Part shown: one piece after another, positions 24,301 to 36,735 of the stretch | How the letters are laid out: each line of letters opens with the position of its first letter | How positions within the stretch are numbered: position 1 is the first letter of the stretch | From: Echinostoma caproni | Lineage: Eukaryota; Platyhelminthes; Trematoda; Plagiorchiida; Echinostomatidae | DNA length: 64,000 nt | NCBI GenBank assembly: GCA_900618425.1 | Contig: UZAN01039509.1 | Coordinates: 43,216 to 107,215, forward strand | Reading direction: 5' to 3' | The notes under the pieces: generated by a model | What the model was told of the DNA's origin: nothing | The model's database searches: none | Seen by the model: only the letters and a program-made list of their open reading frames with translations | Made by a program: the position numbers and the translations under genes

Positions 24301-26590
24301 AGATATAGAAACTAAGTTTATCAGCCCTCCATTGTTAATTGATTCCACACCGGAAAGAACGAGAACATTTTAGTAAGTAACAGTGAAAAACAACTTCATT
24401 AAAGTCATTTTCAGATGTCAGTTCTCATCTGTTTCTTTCATCCTAATAAGAGAATATTTATGGCTTCTCTTTGTGGTGTTCCTGGATGGCTGCCTTTCTG
24501 CTAACCCTCTGTTATGTTATGTTAGTACCCGCGTTGGTGTCCAGATATGTGGTTTGTGTAAACGCATCAAAAAGCACAATAGCACATTCAAAATGAGGCT
24601 AATTTAGTCACTGCTCCTTAGATTACATTGATAAATCCAATTGCGGGGACAACTCGTGAATCAAAAGTAACAAGGTGTCGAACTTTGTTGAGCACGGATG
24701 TACAGATATAAATATCTGAGCAACACTCACAAAAGTACCTGAAGTACCTCCCAGTACGTTATTGGTTGAAGGCAGCATGGGCGATTGCCTCATATATCCA
24801 GATTATTCTGTTATGCGATGACACTGATCCAGTGTCAAACCGCCTGATTCAGCTAGGTGTCTACAATGCTTCAAAAATGAGTAGCCATAAAATCAGTATT
24901 TGGTAAGAGTAAAACGTCTATTATACCAGAATGGGTCATTCACGAATCTACTTAAATCCTAAATTACAATTATAAAAGCTATTCTAAATATGCTCAGACA
25001 GCAACTAGCAACTGAAGATTCAGCAGACCATTAAGTACAATGAAAGGATTGATAGCGTGTTTTCAGTCCATCGAATTTGTATCTGTTGTTTGAGGCGTTG
25101 TTGTTACGGAACATAATTTGATGTATTCATGTGTACTTCCCATTCAGTTACTTACTGTACATCTCTATTGATTCTGAACTATTCATGGCTCTGTTGACGA
25201 AAATCAGTTTGCTTTTCCAATCATATTAAATAGCATCAAGCCATGTGTGAAGAGAACCTCGTATCAGGTGACATCAGTGAAGCGATTTCGTTGGTGTTCT
25301 GTGACTGAGCACAAACGAAAGTGTCCATATCCCTAGATTCGTTATGCTTACTAAATAATTTTCGGTCTTGCAATGTCATATCTGTTTCAAAAACACTTAG
25401 GCCATAAAAACATTAAGGTGGACAGCAAAGCTGTCAGTTAACGTGTGCTAATCGTGAGAAGAAGTAGATAAAGATGTGTTTAGCACTGAAANTCTAAGAC
25501 CATCAAGTTGCTCTTATTTCAAAAGAAAAGACCATATTGAAATACTGCACGATTTATGTCCAGGATGATTTTCCTGCACCCTCTTATGTGTGTAAATATC
25601 TGTTGTTAACTTGGAGAGTAGGATTAGTGCAAATCATTCACAATATCCACTATTTTAATCACTTAAGTTGAGTCGTTTAACAAGAGGTCTTACAGTAAAC
25701 TCTAAATCATACGTCAAGCTACCAAGGCTACACAACAGTCAGTGTCATAACAAGCACCACATTAATCAGTGAAGGCCGGAGTGACTAGGAAAGAACACTA
25801 TGGTCCGCCGGGTTCTAAACGAGTTTTCATTTGTGGGCGGCGGCAATCAAGGGGTAAAGTCCAACAAAATATCACCACAGAGATTGCGTCCGAATCCCAT
25901 CACGATCGTTTGATTTTCCCCATATTTGGGTTTAGTGGCCTTTATGCCCAAAGGGCTGGCCGTCGCACAATCGATGGGATTTATTCATCGATCGATGGGA
26001 TGGCTCAGCTGCAACAATGGACTTGATTCTTCTCCACCTACTTTACGTTAAAAACCACACCTCTTCCACCGTCCCGAGGTTTCACTATGCCCGTTGAACT
26101 CGGACTGTGCGCAGCAAGAGTGCTACCAACACAGCTGGATAATAGATGACAACAAAATCATCACAAACATTTCGAATCCGTGATCAGAAGCTTGGCTTGG
26201 AAAAATTACGGAAAGTGATCCGATCAGATTGCAGGGAGGTTAGGAGTGAATTTATTTGTGTGAGGTCAGGATTCAGAAGAACAAGACGATGAGAAACCAC
26301 AGGGCAATTGCGCTAAACAAGTATTGATCAAAAACCGTGCATACTGGCTTTCCGCATGTTTGATCCTCCCAACGCGTTGTTCTTCGAGCTCACCTACACG
26401 ACTGTTGATGTCATTGCCTCGCATCGGACGCAACATATATGTAGCAATATAGACGCCTGTTGTTGCCTTCAATAGTGAAACATCCTAAAATATACAGTTT
26501 CTTAATTTCAGAGACGATAGTCTGTGCATCAGCTGTAGAAGAGCAAAGTGTCAATACATACTCACTCGAAATCAATTATATAAATGACCC
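24301..26590. other. no gene recognised; GC-richer block at 25770-26260
   Basis: Mostly AT-rich. The block at 25770-26260 is distinctly GC-richer, with a basic open frame (25769-26026) and palindromic ATCGAT motifs near 25970-26000. It may be part of an unrecognised retroelement. A single N lies at 25492. Confidence 0.35.
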
Positions 26591-26900
26591 ATGAACCTCC
26601 TATGGTTACGGTAGTTTCATTTTGTCTCCGTTCTATTTGCCCTTCTGTATTTTTGAGCACTGGAGGCAGTCGTTTTGTGTATCGGATCTATCAAGTTTGC
26701 TGTCAAACAACTGTTGCGACTTTTCTCTAATACATACGACATCCTGACCACTGACGACAAATTTCGAGGTAACTAACTCATCCTTTTTTCCAACACAAAG
26801 GAAAGAATTCTAGTTGATTCAAATCTCAAATACTAGGTGGTAATTGAATAAATTCGACATTGGACTTGACTCTTACAGAAACCTCATAAATATTCAATGA
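26591..26900 (+). pseudogene. possible LINE reverse transcriptase relic
   Basis: The sequence near 26609-26660 reads GSFILSPFYLPFCIF, resembling the GSVLSPLLFxLYI stretch of LINE RT motif B. The following 150 bases give pieces compatible with the region after the catalytic box. No intact catalytic box is seen and stops interrupt it, so this is a tentative call. Confidence 0.25.
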
Positions 26901-29900
26901 ACTTTAAACGCTTTCTGTAACTAATTTCGAGCTAGATGGCAACTTAACCTTTATCGGGGAAATATATAACTTTTGAGAATGCATTTTGTGAGTGGTATTT
27001 ATAGAAACCCACCCTCTCAGTACGACAAATTTCGCGATATCCATATTAGCACGTACGAGGGACCAACAATGAGGCGCTCAGTGTTTGCATCCGTTCTAAT
27101 TCAATAGGCGTTATGGAGCTTTACTTCTTTTGAAAGTTGAAATGAAATTCATTGGAACACCTAAATGGACAGATTGGAATTCTCCGCTTCACGTATTTTT
27201 TCCAATGACATTAATCTAACGCCCAATGGATGGGAGACAATTTGAATTTGTTGGTTAAATAAATGGGTTATGAAACCCAAAACGTAAATGGGGCGTAAAA
27301 CACGAATAATGACTATAAACCTTTATTTGTAAATGTGGTAACCTAAAAAACGTGTACGTAAAAAGGTAAGTTATATAAATAATTTGCTCATGTGATATCG
27401 ACGTGGCAAACATACCCGGAAAACACCTAACCGCTGTTTTATCCTGGGCAGCAACCAGCCAATATACAACATGGTGTTTTGTTGTCTCTATTGTCGTAAG
27501 AGCAAAAGGTTATCCACACAATGCTTAAAGAGATGCTGACGGGCAGACAATTTTCAGCAGTAAAACATCTGGTGAAAAGGCAGTGGATAGACTTTATTGA
27601 CGCATATACATAGTAGTCAAACAGATTTAAGGGATTCAAAAACTAACATCATACATTATTTGGTGTAGTATTCAACTCGATCCCAAGTGCTGGATACAGC
27701 GTGCACATAATCGCTAGTTTGTTCACTTGATTACTTAAAGTAATTTAGGTGTGAAGGGTTGTGCAACTTTTTCCGTCACTGTTTCCAGCATCTGACAGCA
27801 AACCTGCTTTGTTATTCTCCTTGAACCCCATACAAAGACTAGACTTTACCTTGCCCTTAGAAATGATTTCTATCGGTAAAACTATCAAGCTTCTGTGCAG
27901 CTGGATCCAGAGTCCGTTGATCTGCAAAACCCGCTTTGCTTTTACGGGAGAAGCATCCAATTTATTTCCCATCACTCAGTTTTATTGATTAAAGCATAGC
28001 AACTATGGGAGTACCACTAGGACGGTTATCTGGTGATTTGTTTATTGTTAAACTCGACAAAACCCTACTCAATGTGTCCATTTAAGATCGTGTTTTGTAC
28101 ACAATGCATGCAAATGATATTTTCTTGGTGAATACATTAACGTGAAAAACAAAAAAGAACAGTAGAGAAGTTTAGTGTTGTCCTTTAAATATAATATTTA
28201 ATACAGAATTGAAGAAGATTTCTGAATACTGATCTAAATCATGGATTGGGTGGCACGGTAGGGCTTCCAGTTTATTGGAAGATGACTTCAAACAATGTCA
28301 ATGTTTGGAAATTTTCAACGCTGAAAGAGAAACGGAGTTTAATGTCAGCAACCCTTTTGAATAAGACACAATAAAGTGAGAGCATAGGTCCCTAAGAAAA
28401 ATAGTTGCACCTAATAAGAAGCCAAAGTATTCATTAGTTTACTTATTTAAGAACGAAAGAAAATTCCAGGCCCTTCCGCTTGATTCCTTGGCTACTCACT
28501 GAATCAGTCCAGTAGATCAGCATATATGAGCTGCGCGGTCAAGGGATTGTTCAAACGAATCCATGAATAGGGTGATTGAGGCAGAATACCGGAACCATCT
28601 GAACGCTTACCAGTGCCGGAGTATAATTTTCATTCATAACCGAGGTATTTTTTCGTGTAAAGTGTTTACGTTGGATTTCAAAGCCAGGTTGGCTGTTTTT
28701 GGCTAGCCTCATTCGAAGCGGCAGAAATTCGCCTGAACATCCCATATCCACGGGCCCATCACAATTTGTGCAGGCATCAAATGTCGACTTCGCACGTCCC
28801 GCATAATCTCGACGATCAGATGAACGAATGAATATCTACAAGCAATTTCGATGAATACCATGACTTATCTCGAGAAGAAATGATTTAAAGTTAATCTATA
28901 ATTTGGATTTTGTTTGACTGACTGGTGTACGGGTGTGATTAAGAATCAATAAAAATGAGTGTTTAGCACACTCTGTGTTGCATTGATATCAACATGTAAT
29001 TGTTTATGAAGAACGTGAACTTTCTGAAATCCAGATCAAGGCTCTTAGGGTGGAAATCGCACTTCCTAAAAAAAACCTTACTTCTTTCGTTGCAATTAGA
29101 TAACGAGATCAATGTGGATGGGAGAGAAACAATACCTATGAATAGCTTGCAAGGACGAAATATTTCGAATCATTTCACATTTTTTATATATGTATTTCAT
29201 ATGTATAACATTCCCTTGCCTTCTATGGTAATCTGAATCAATGTAAGCTTAAAGAAGGTTGCCATGGTGAGACACTGATTTAATCGCGCAAAGCCTTTTT
29301 CCTTCATAGTATGGTCCAAGTTTCTATTCACACAGAGTTTCGGTTTGTCACATGTATTGTCTACTGAATATACTGAATATATTTCTTTGAATTCTAATCC
29401 ATTTCATAGAATCAAATTCAATCAGAAATAAATGCTTTAAGTTCCATAAGTAGGGAACTAGCTCAACACTTGAAGATTATGTTTTGAGAATCGGGCTACC
29501 AGTGCTGAAGCCAGACGTTTTGAGATTGCACAAAGACGATGATTAGACAATGAACTTACTGAGTGAAGACAGATTATGCATAGACGATATCACAAATGAA
29601 ATAAAAAATGGGTTCGGAAGGGGAATTAAATGTTCAAAATAATACTAAATACAACGATTCCTGGTTTCTCGAAGACGGTTTTGATTGCATATTCCAGGAG
29701 TCGAAGGGACAATAAAGATGACTAGAGGGTGCATTGAACTAGAGGTGCTAAAATTTTGATACTGTGTTTCGAAAACAGTTGGATTCAATCACGTACGTTA
29801 TCTCCGCGATACCTACTCCGAAATTATTGAATCCATAGACCGCCCAGCGTGTTCAAAACTAAACATTCCCAGTTATTCATAGTTTACGAACAATGACTGA

Positions 29901-31923
29901 AGTTCAGCTTGATGATACATAAGGGCTTCAGGCTTGTGAATAGATTTAACTGCATCTGCAGCTCGTCTTTGTTCTTGTTTATCTCGCGGTAATTATATGG
30001 ATTTTAGTTTGAATTCCGACTCCTCATTTTCGACCTTGAGTTTTATTTCCAGTGTCAGGCTTTTGATTGGTTCAAGCGACAAGACTATGGCGGACAATAC
30101 TCTTTATCAGCTGGTCTTCAAAGTTAACATAACCATAAAGCGCACCTATAAATAAGTCATGGTAACTAATCATGAGGTGATTTTGAAAAACAATTGAGCA
30201 TAACCCCATCTGTTTTACGATGAAAGCTGATCTATTGTTCGAATCCTCCAGATAGACGAATTGGGGAAATCAGGTACATTCACTGGAGAAAACGAGATCA
30301 GGCGAATTTCATTTTTTTCTTCTTCTTTCCCAATCACCTCGCATTACACACAGGGAAGTTCAACTGGGTCCGAAGAAGCTTTTATTACCAGGTGCTACTG
30401 GAAAAGGCATACCAATGTAGTGAATTATATGATCGAAGATCGTTTGTTACAGGGTTCATACATACAAAAACCGATCCGGATACACAGCAGGCAAGAAACA
30501 GCCAGAAACTATACCTTATCAACTTCGAATGAATCTGTTGTAAGCTCAAGTGTATCCGACCAATCGCATTCCACTGAGAACTCCAGAAGATTATTGATGT
30601 TTCGGTCGACAAACGTCACCGATTTGACAGGGTCGGTCTAAAGCCCCTTCAGCGTGAATGACCTAAAGCCTGCGTAAACAAACAAAAGTACTTTTGAATA
30701 TAATGCCAATCGAGGATGAATGTAAAGGAATAATAAATGTATTTTACTTCCTTATTGTTTAATGAATATACAAATGAACAGTCAAATTTCAGGAAGGGGG
30801 CTGCGGCCGTCCAAAGACTGCCTAGGGAAATACAGAAATCGAGAAGACGGGTGGCAGCGGAGCGGCTCAAATCCTGGATTTCCGGGTCACAATTTGGTGA
30901 CCTCATCACTTGGTTACTTGGAGTGAGGTAGGCCGTTGATCACAAACAGTGAGCTGATTTAAACCAATACAATATTCAGTTTTTCGCATGGAGTATAGCA
31001 AAGTCAACGCAAGTTTCAAGACTGAATGGTCTATGCATTTTGATGGTGAACTGGTTTAATTGGAATAATTCGGCGCGATCAGTGGAAGTATATGCTTTGG
31101 TTTTAATTTCGCAGCAATTTCTCTCTCTCTAGTTTCAACTTTTTTACCAGGAAGTTGGAACTTCCTTTTTACTGACTATTTAGGTTGCACAGAGAGACCA
31201 GTTAGTGCTAACATAGGGAGCAAAGGGGTTATCAACAGTAGGCTTAGTAACAGGCCATTCATATATGGTGGACCAAGATTACTTATACTTTTATCAAAGC
31301 GGGCAAGATAAGCTATTATCAGTGAGAAATTATAACTGCCGGGTGTAAATGTAATGCAATGTAATTACGTACCTCTAAAGGGTGAGAAATCTGCACTTAT
31401 TTTATGATGCTTTCATATTTATCTGTCCGTGAGTGCAATAGTCATAGAATAGTTTATACAAATACGATGGGGAACACAAACACAATCCACTTTGAGGTTC
31501 CAAGTTAGGGATACTTGTTGACTAGTCGTTGCTGTAGGCGAAATAGAGTGAAAAAAGATTACAGTCATATTTCCACCTCGAAAAATGGCACTGCTTGTTG
31601 TGGATTGATGATTTTTGTTGCATGCTATTTGACCGCCATTCTGAGAATAGCTACGCTCAATTTAAATTTTGGTCGTGAAGTTGAAGAAGAATTACACCAG
31701 TTCTACTTGAATTTATGATATTAGAATACTTGACATGTGAGGACCGTCTTGGGGATGCTAGCGCTATTGCGGATCGGGTTATCAAAATTATTAAAGTAGA
31801 TTATCTCGTGCATTAGAAAACCTCATGCGGAACTCAGTTTATTCCATTGAACATAAAATGGTTAATTAGNNNATTAGAACCGTAAATACCTGTAGATGAG
31901 AGAAAACTTGATCGGGCACAACA
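26901..31923. other. no gene recognised
   Basis: Five kilobases without recognisable transposon proteins. There is a GC-rich patch at 30795-30900 and an unassigned 126-codon frame at 30261-30641. Short overlapping frames on both strands at 27745-27988 look like chance. A 3-base N run lies at 31870-31872, flanked by ATTAG on both sides. Confidence 0.4.
31870..31872. other. assembly gap (3 N)
   Basis: Flanked by ATTAG on each side (31865-31869 and 31873-31877), consistent with an unmerged overlap. Confidence 0.8.
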
Positions 31924-32119
31924 TGTAACACGGCCGAATAAGGCTCACCCCTTGCGATCCATTGCGTTGAGCTATATAAATGCGCACTGAATTCGCGGTT
32001 GATTTTCCGAGCTGTGCACTATACAGCTTTAAAGGAAAGTTACACGGTGTACTTTTTACAAGTTATTTCCAATACATTTCGATTAGACGAGCGGTTACTG
32101 AAAAAAGTTGGGCAGTTAC
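31924..32119 (+). repeat. possible solo LTR or LTR fragment
   Basis: It begins TGTAACACGGCCGAAT, a typical LTR-like start that recurs as its reverse complement at 17984-17999. A TATATAA box lies 50 bases in (about 31974), as in an LTR promoter, and a possible end is GTTACA near 32119. No target-site duplication was found at these boundaries, so the extent is a guess. Confidence 0.3.
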
Positions 32120-32819
32120 ATAGTTCTCTCGTTTTCAGCCGGTCATAAACCAGTTTGTACGACCGTTTTCGGAACGCTATGTCTGAAATCGTCTAAGTAT
32201 GGGAGGAAATTAACCGTGATGAATTCACAAATAACTGGTTGGTCATAAAACGTTCTTTCACACAGGTTCTGTCAAAGGACCCATCAGTTGTGGTGTACTT
32301 CCAGTTTCCCGCTTGTTAAATTGTACTTTTGTGTTGTATGGCCCATTATACCGTTCTTGACCATATTTATCAACTTGATGTTACAAGATAAGTGGGCATT
32401 TTCTATTTCCTTCTTAATTTTGATATAAATCAAGTTAACATTCGTAGGCCGAAAGAACCTGTAAAGAAATGCAAAATTACGCCTGGTTTAAATATCTTCC
32501 AGTGTGCATCATCCTGGTTGATTGAAGCAATCCTCAAGTAAATCAAGTGAACATTGATCGTATCGATGACAGAACGTTTTTTTTTTCAAAGCACACATTA
32601 TGGTCCATGTTCTGTAGGTCAATTCAGGAAACATTCTTAGAAATGGAATTTCTATCGTGTGAATTGACAGATATTAACGTATCCCCATGAGTTCGGAGAT
32701 TGCATTTGCTGTTAAATGGCACCGTTGGATGAAAATTTGTTTCCGATTCTCGTTTGCATACTTACACATTTCAGTAAACAACCTTAATGGAACCAGCAAT
32801 TTTATATTTTTTTAATATA
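32120..32819. other. no gene recognised
   Basis: AT-rich DNA up to the TA that precedes the Tc1/mariner terminus. A run of ten T lies at about 32579-32588. Confidence 0.4.
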
Positions 32820-32851
32820 CAGGTATTGATCGAACTCGTGCAACATGACTC
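32820..32851 (+). repeat. left terminal inverted repeat
   Basis: It pairs with 34577-34608; about five mismatches were counted by eye over the first 28 positions. Preceded by the TA target duplication. Confidence 0.85.
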
Positions 32852-33356
32852 TGAAAAGAGAAATATTTCTCAGCCTCAAATATCATGCCCATATATCAAT
32901 AGCTATTGGTATTAAACATTTATTTCGAACTTCACTTTCCATTGTAGTTTTCTTAGCTCTCCCGTTTCGCGATTTGAATTGGCGCGACCTTGGTTGTCAT
33001 GATAAAAATTGCAGTAGTTCGAAAGTTACTGTTTAAAATCAGAAACCGTTTGGTGCAGAGACGCACGGACGTCTATTCTTTCTAACCAATGAATATTGTT
33101 CCATGAGGATGTTTATTCTGCTCCATCCGTGTACTTTAAGTAGCATATCTTTTTCTATACAATGCAAAGTAGTTATACAGGTAAATTATGATACATCATC
33201 AAAATTTATTCGAAAATATATGTGGCTACAAACTGCACCCGCAAAATCTCGCATCAAGAAGGAAGTAAAAAAATATTTCATGGAACGTGAAATTTAACCT
33301 TGGAGCAATGACCTTGAGGTGTGCGGCATGTCGAATATTCATTTTGTGTTGTCACC

Positions 33357-34294
33357 ATGTCCAAACCGGATGATAAACCCAAAAGTTTCCGATACACAAG
33401 TGAAGAAGAGAGAGAACGCATTAAAACAGCGTATGAATCCGGCGTTTCAGTTGTTGATCTGTGCAAATGCTTCAGTGTGAACAGAAGCACAATTTTTCGT
33501 ATAACTCGCGGAATTTCTCCATTGAGACGTCCGTGTGGAGGAAGAAAACCGACCACATCGAAGCAGGACAACAACTACATAAAGTTGCAGCTCAAAAGAA
33601 ATTGCAAGAAACCAATATCCAGTATAGTACGAGCAGATTTACCGGAATTTTCGTATGCCATCGTTAGGAAAACGATGGCTAAATTCGACCTACAGCTGAG
33701 ATCAGCTGATGTGAAGCCACCACTGAACGCCAAACAAAGGAAGGCACGTATTAATTTCGCCAACGAATTCAAATCGCGTCGCCTGTCCTTCTGGCGTTCA
33801 GTTTATTTCACTGATGAATGTCTGGTGGTTGACGAGCAAGACACCAGGTGGAAAAAGGTAATCTGAAGAAATCCATTCCCCCACTTACCAAAAGCAAATA
33901 TCNNNNNNNNNNNCTCTCGGAATGTCTTCGGTAAAGATATACTCTTACAGGACAATGCACCATGTCATGTTTCACGTGAGGTATGTTACAAAATCATTTA
34001 AACTCAAGCATATATTGTTTTTTTCATGCTTAGACACGATCTGAAATGGCCACCTCAAAAATCGAATTCATTCAGTTTCCACCTAACAGCCCGGATTTGA
34101 TTGTGATCGAAAACTTTTTCTCTGTGATGAAAACAGAGCTGAGTCACCTTCCTCGGGAGTGGCCGTTGGAGGCCAGGGTGCGGCATATACTGGAGGAAAC
34201 TGACAAAAGTGATCTAATTTCAAAGTTGGTGGACTCCATGCCAAAAAGACTGACTGAAGTGCTCCAAAATAAAGGAGGACACACAGATTATTAA
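33357..34294 (+). pseudogene. Tc1/mariner transposase (DD34E), multi-exon, gap-interrupted
   Basis: It catalyses cut-and-paste excision and TA-targeted insertion of its own element. Exon 1 (33357-33857, 167 codons) starts MSKPDDKP in a good context (CACCATG). It has a helix-turn-helix DNA-binding part (residues about 15-60: ERIKTAYESGVSVVDL, VNRSTIFRIT) and reaches the first catalytic Asp in VYFTDECLV, then a donor AAG|GTAATC. After the N run, exon 2 (33914-33980) holds LLQDNAPCHVSRE, the second Asp. A 53-nt intron (33981-34033, GTATG...CTTAG) joins in phase 0 to exon 3 (34034-34294): PPNSPDLIVIENFF holds the catalytic Glu, 34 residues after the second Asp. About 80-100 residues between exons 1 and 2 are missing from the assembly, so activity cannot be judged. 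Confidence 0.82.
33903..33913. other. assembly gap (11 N) inside the transposase
   Basis: It lies where the core between the first and second catalytic aspartates should be encoded. The N count is far smaller than the missing coding length (roughly 250-300 nt expected from the family), so the gap size is arbitrary. Confidence 0.8.
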
Positions 34295-34576
34295 AAATAT
34301 GAAACTCCTCAATCTGTGTAATTGATATGAGTTCTTTTCACGAATAAACTTTTATCATTTTCCCCCACAAACGTTCGGTTATCTTACAGTCGTTGCGTCA
34401 GCAACCATAGTCGAAATGGAGAAATTGTACTTTTCTAACGCGCTCGGCCAAAAGAAGCAACCATATAATTTATTAGTACTATAAAAAGTTTGTGAGTGAC
34501 CTAGGGTAATACCATGCACATTCCCGTGCATGAGGATCAAAACGTCTGGCAATGAGATAAGTAGATTTGGGAAAAG

Positions 34577-34608
34577 TCATGATGTTGCACGAGTTTGGTT
34601 GATACCTG
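34577..34608 (-). repeat. right terminal inverted repeat
   Basis: Ends ...GATACCTG and is followed by TA. Its reverse complement matches the left end from 32820. Confidence 0.85.
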
Positions 34609-34949
34609 TATATATGTATAATTTAAGGACAATAACTTGAACTGCAGTTTGTTTTGGTGGCCTTTATAAGCGTGACGAACTGTTAGGTAAAAAGACTATT
34701 TTATCTAAAACTGACTATTTTCGAGTATTTTCAAGTAGGTGCATCTCTAATCAATACCAAGCTCGCGGAGATTAAACAATGATATTGCGTCATACGGAAA
34801 ACATTCACTCGGTCCGCTTGATCCGTGACCTATGATCGATTGAACTTTGCTAACTGTGTACTTGGCTGGCACAATTTTTTTTCTTGCATTAATCGATGCC
34901 ATTTTGGATCAAATATAAACATCAGAGTAAAACTTGTAAATTGACTTAC
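34609..34949. other. no gene recognised
   Basis: A short spacer between the transposon and the LTR-like block. Nothing was identified. Confidence 0.4.
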
Positions 34950-35480
34950 TTCCTGTGTGTCAAGTACACGTTCGCTGTGCACTAACAGTGTTCTTGCTTA
35001 CGTAGCGGGGGAAAAGTTTACTAGTGCTCGTGGCGTCCAATCTATGCTGTGATCTTACTCGTGAGGCCAGACTACTAGTGCGGCCGTTGAGGTACGTCTG
35101 TTCCTTGTGTTTCATCGTGTGATATCTTGTTGTGTGTACATTGTGATCAAACGAGATCCGGACACAACACGAACACAAGCAGTTAGGCGCAACATTCGCC
35201 TCATTCAAGCGTGTCGATTTGCATGCGTAACCTATTCAACCCGTCCATACGAGTGACATATCTTTACGAAAGCGTTTCCAAGTTCCAGATCCGTTGTTTA
35301 CATTCTACGTTCTTGGGAGATGGCCTGTTAGCAATGTGTTTCGAGTATTAATCCTATTACACATTCGAGGTATGTCGTGAGTACATTGTTAGGTGCCTAA
35401 ATAAACTGAGTTCCTTTCCGAAGACATACTCAAGTTGATCTCATCTTCGTGTCTACTTCAAGTTTTATTGCAACGGAGCT
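34950..35480 (+). repeat. possible solo LTR-like block
   Basis: Higher-GC sequence with the look of an LTR: a start near TGTGTGTCAAGTACACG, an AATAAA (35399-35404) about 75 bases before a possible end at TTTATTGCA, and no open frame of note. No duplication of flanking bases was found and no second copy is in the window, so this stays tentative. Confidence 0.2.
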
Positions 35481-36547
35481 TCAGTTTATGGGCTACCTTT
35501 TGAACTAAATGCTAGTTTAATGAGAATGTTTTCTTCCACCGATAAGAAACTACCAGTTTATAAGCGGGAATTGATTGTCAAAAACGGTGACGAAAAATAC
35601 TCGGATTCTTATCCAAAATTTCAAAAGCGCACCAATGTATGCTCACTTGTAGTTGAACAAAAATCATGGAACCAAGAGAAACAAAAATATCTGTGTACTC
35701 CGGAATCGCGCAACCACAGGGTAACCGGCGAACTTCCCGCGATAGGGAAGTATGTTACTGTATTCACTTGCTGGTTTTCTCGCGTCAAACGTTCTGGAGA
35801 AACTGGTTCATTAGATTGATCAGAATTCAGAGCCCTTGTTTCACAATCAAGTCAAAACTGAGAAAACGCTGAGAACACAAACGTAAATATGGAAAGAACA
35901 CCATGCGCCGTTTATGTACACATTATGATGGCACTAACATGTTACGTTTCGCGTGGGAAAACCTGTTCAAGGTTGGCTAGTTGAAAAACAATGTGACACA
36001 GTTAAACCGATGTCCAAGTTTGCTGGTGTAAAAGACATGGGAATTAAATGACTGCCGGCCAAAACAAATTGAGACAGGTATTCATTTATCAAGCGGGTTG
36101 TTTATTGACGGCTTAGTTGATATTGTCAATCATGCCACTTGCCAATTCGAATTCGACCGTCGAATAACAGACTCAGGTTTTAGTAGAAATTCCGCGGTTG
36201 CAAGCATTGGTGTACAATGTGTTGACCAAGTGCAAAGTCTATGAACTTGAAAGAGATATTCACGATGGAAGAAACAATAAATCAGTGTCGTTCTGACAAG
36301 AAAACACTATTTTACTAATGGGTAATTGGGGATTGGATTCAATTCCCAAGAAGGAATTAGTCGTATATATGTCTAGAAAACGAAACGTCAACTGAAATAC
36401 TAGGAAGCACTGTGCAACTCGGGTCTTATCAGTATTTGGAATCCAAGCGAGGCATTGCTCCGGAGGCTAGTTCTGAGATGAGCGAGGCGCGGTGCTCACA
36501 AAAACCTCGCAAAGATGATTTGTAATCTATCGTCTACATTCAAAATT
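35481..36547. other. no gene recognised
   Basis: A 99-codon frame (35520-35819) is basic and rich in Lys and Ser, and overlaps another frame. No family or splice sites are recognised. Confidence 0.35.
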
Positions 36548-36735
36548 AAAAAGGGTCGGATCAGCTGCTCGGTGGCCTAGTGGGTAGTTTCCTGGCGTTC
36601 TACTCGTGAGGTCCCGGATTCGATATCCAGCTGGGTTTACGGATTGGCACTGAACTGATGAGACCCAACCAGGATGAAGCAGTTGTACGCTGCTTCCGAG
36701 CTTTTCCGTTTACGCTTTATTTACTCCATACACGG
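36548..36735 (+). mobile_element. tRNA-derived SINE, family 1, with hammerhead-like core
   Basis: The A box is TGGCCTAGTGGG (36573-36584) and the B box GGATTCGATATCC (36616-36628), the internal Pol III promoter of a tRNA-derived SINE. It is preceded by AAAAAGGGTCGGATCA, shared with the copy at 11130. Downstream lies a hammerhead-ribozyme-like segment and then a body ending near ACTCCATA. In schistosomes, SM-alpha elements combine a tRNA-like promoter with a hammerhead ribozyme; the layout here is the same. The element has no coding capacity. Confidence 0.7.
36650..36700 (+). ncRNA. diverged hammerhead ribozyme-like element
   Basis: The conserved core CTGATGA (36655-36661) is followed by a stem II of GACC/GGAT around loop CAACCA (two of four pairs intact, one G-U, one A-A mismatch). 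Then comes the core GAA (36676-36678), a stem III of GCAG/CTGC (36679-36682 with 36690-36693) around a 7-base loop, and T at the cleavage position (36694). The core bases are all present. Stem I does not close with the flanking bases, and the 15.1-16.1 pair is G-C rather than A-U, so self-cleavage is doubtful. By family knowledge such ribozymes process SINE or retrozyme transcripts. Confidence 0.5.

Larger units (their letters stand above)
32820..34608 (+). mobile_element. Tc1/mariner DD34E transposon with intron-containing transposase
   Basis: A 1789-bp DNA transposon. The left end reads CAGGTATTGATCGAACTCGT from 32820; the reverse complement of the right end from 34608 reads CAGGTATCAACCAAACTCGT. 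The match continues as GCAACAT, giving imperfect inverted repeats of about 30 bp. Both ends are flanked by TA (32818-32819 and 34609-34610), the insertion target of this superfamily. It carries a transposase gene on the plus strand in at least three exons. Roughly 535 bases of untranslated DNA precede the gene; these are also conserved in the copy at 54335. An 11-N gap sits in the middle of the transposase. Confidence 0.88.

Noticed and set aside
30261..30641. 126-codon plus-strand gene
   Set aside because: No recognisable family, Ser/Thr/Arg-biased composition, overlapping antisense frame and no splice context.
35520..35819. 99-codon plus-strand gene
   Set aside because: Lys/Ser-rich with an overlapping frame of equal quality and no family resemblance; likely chance.
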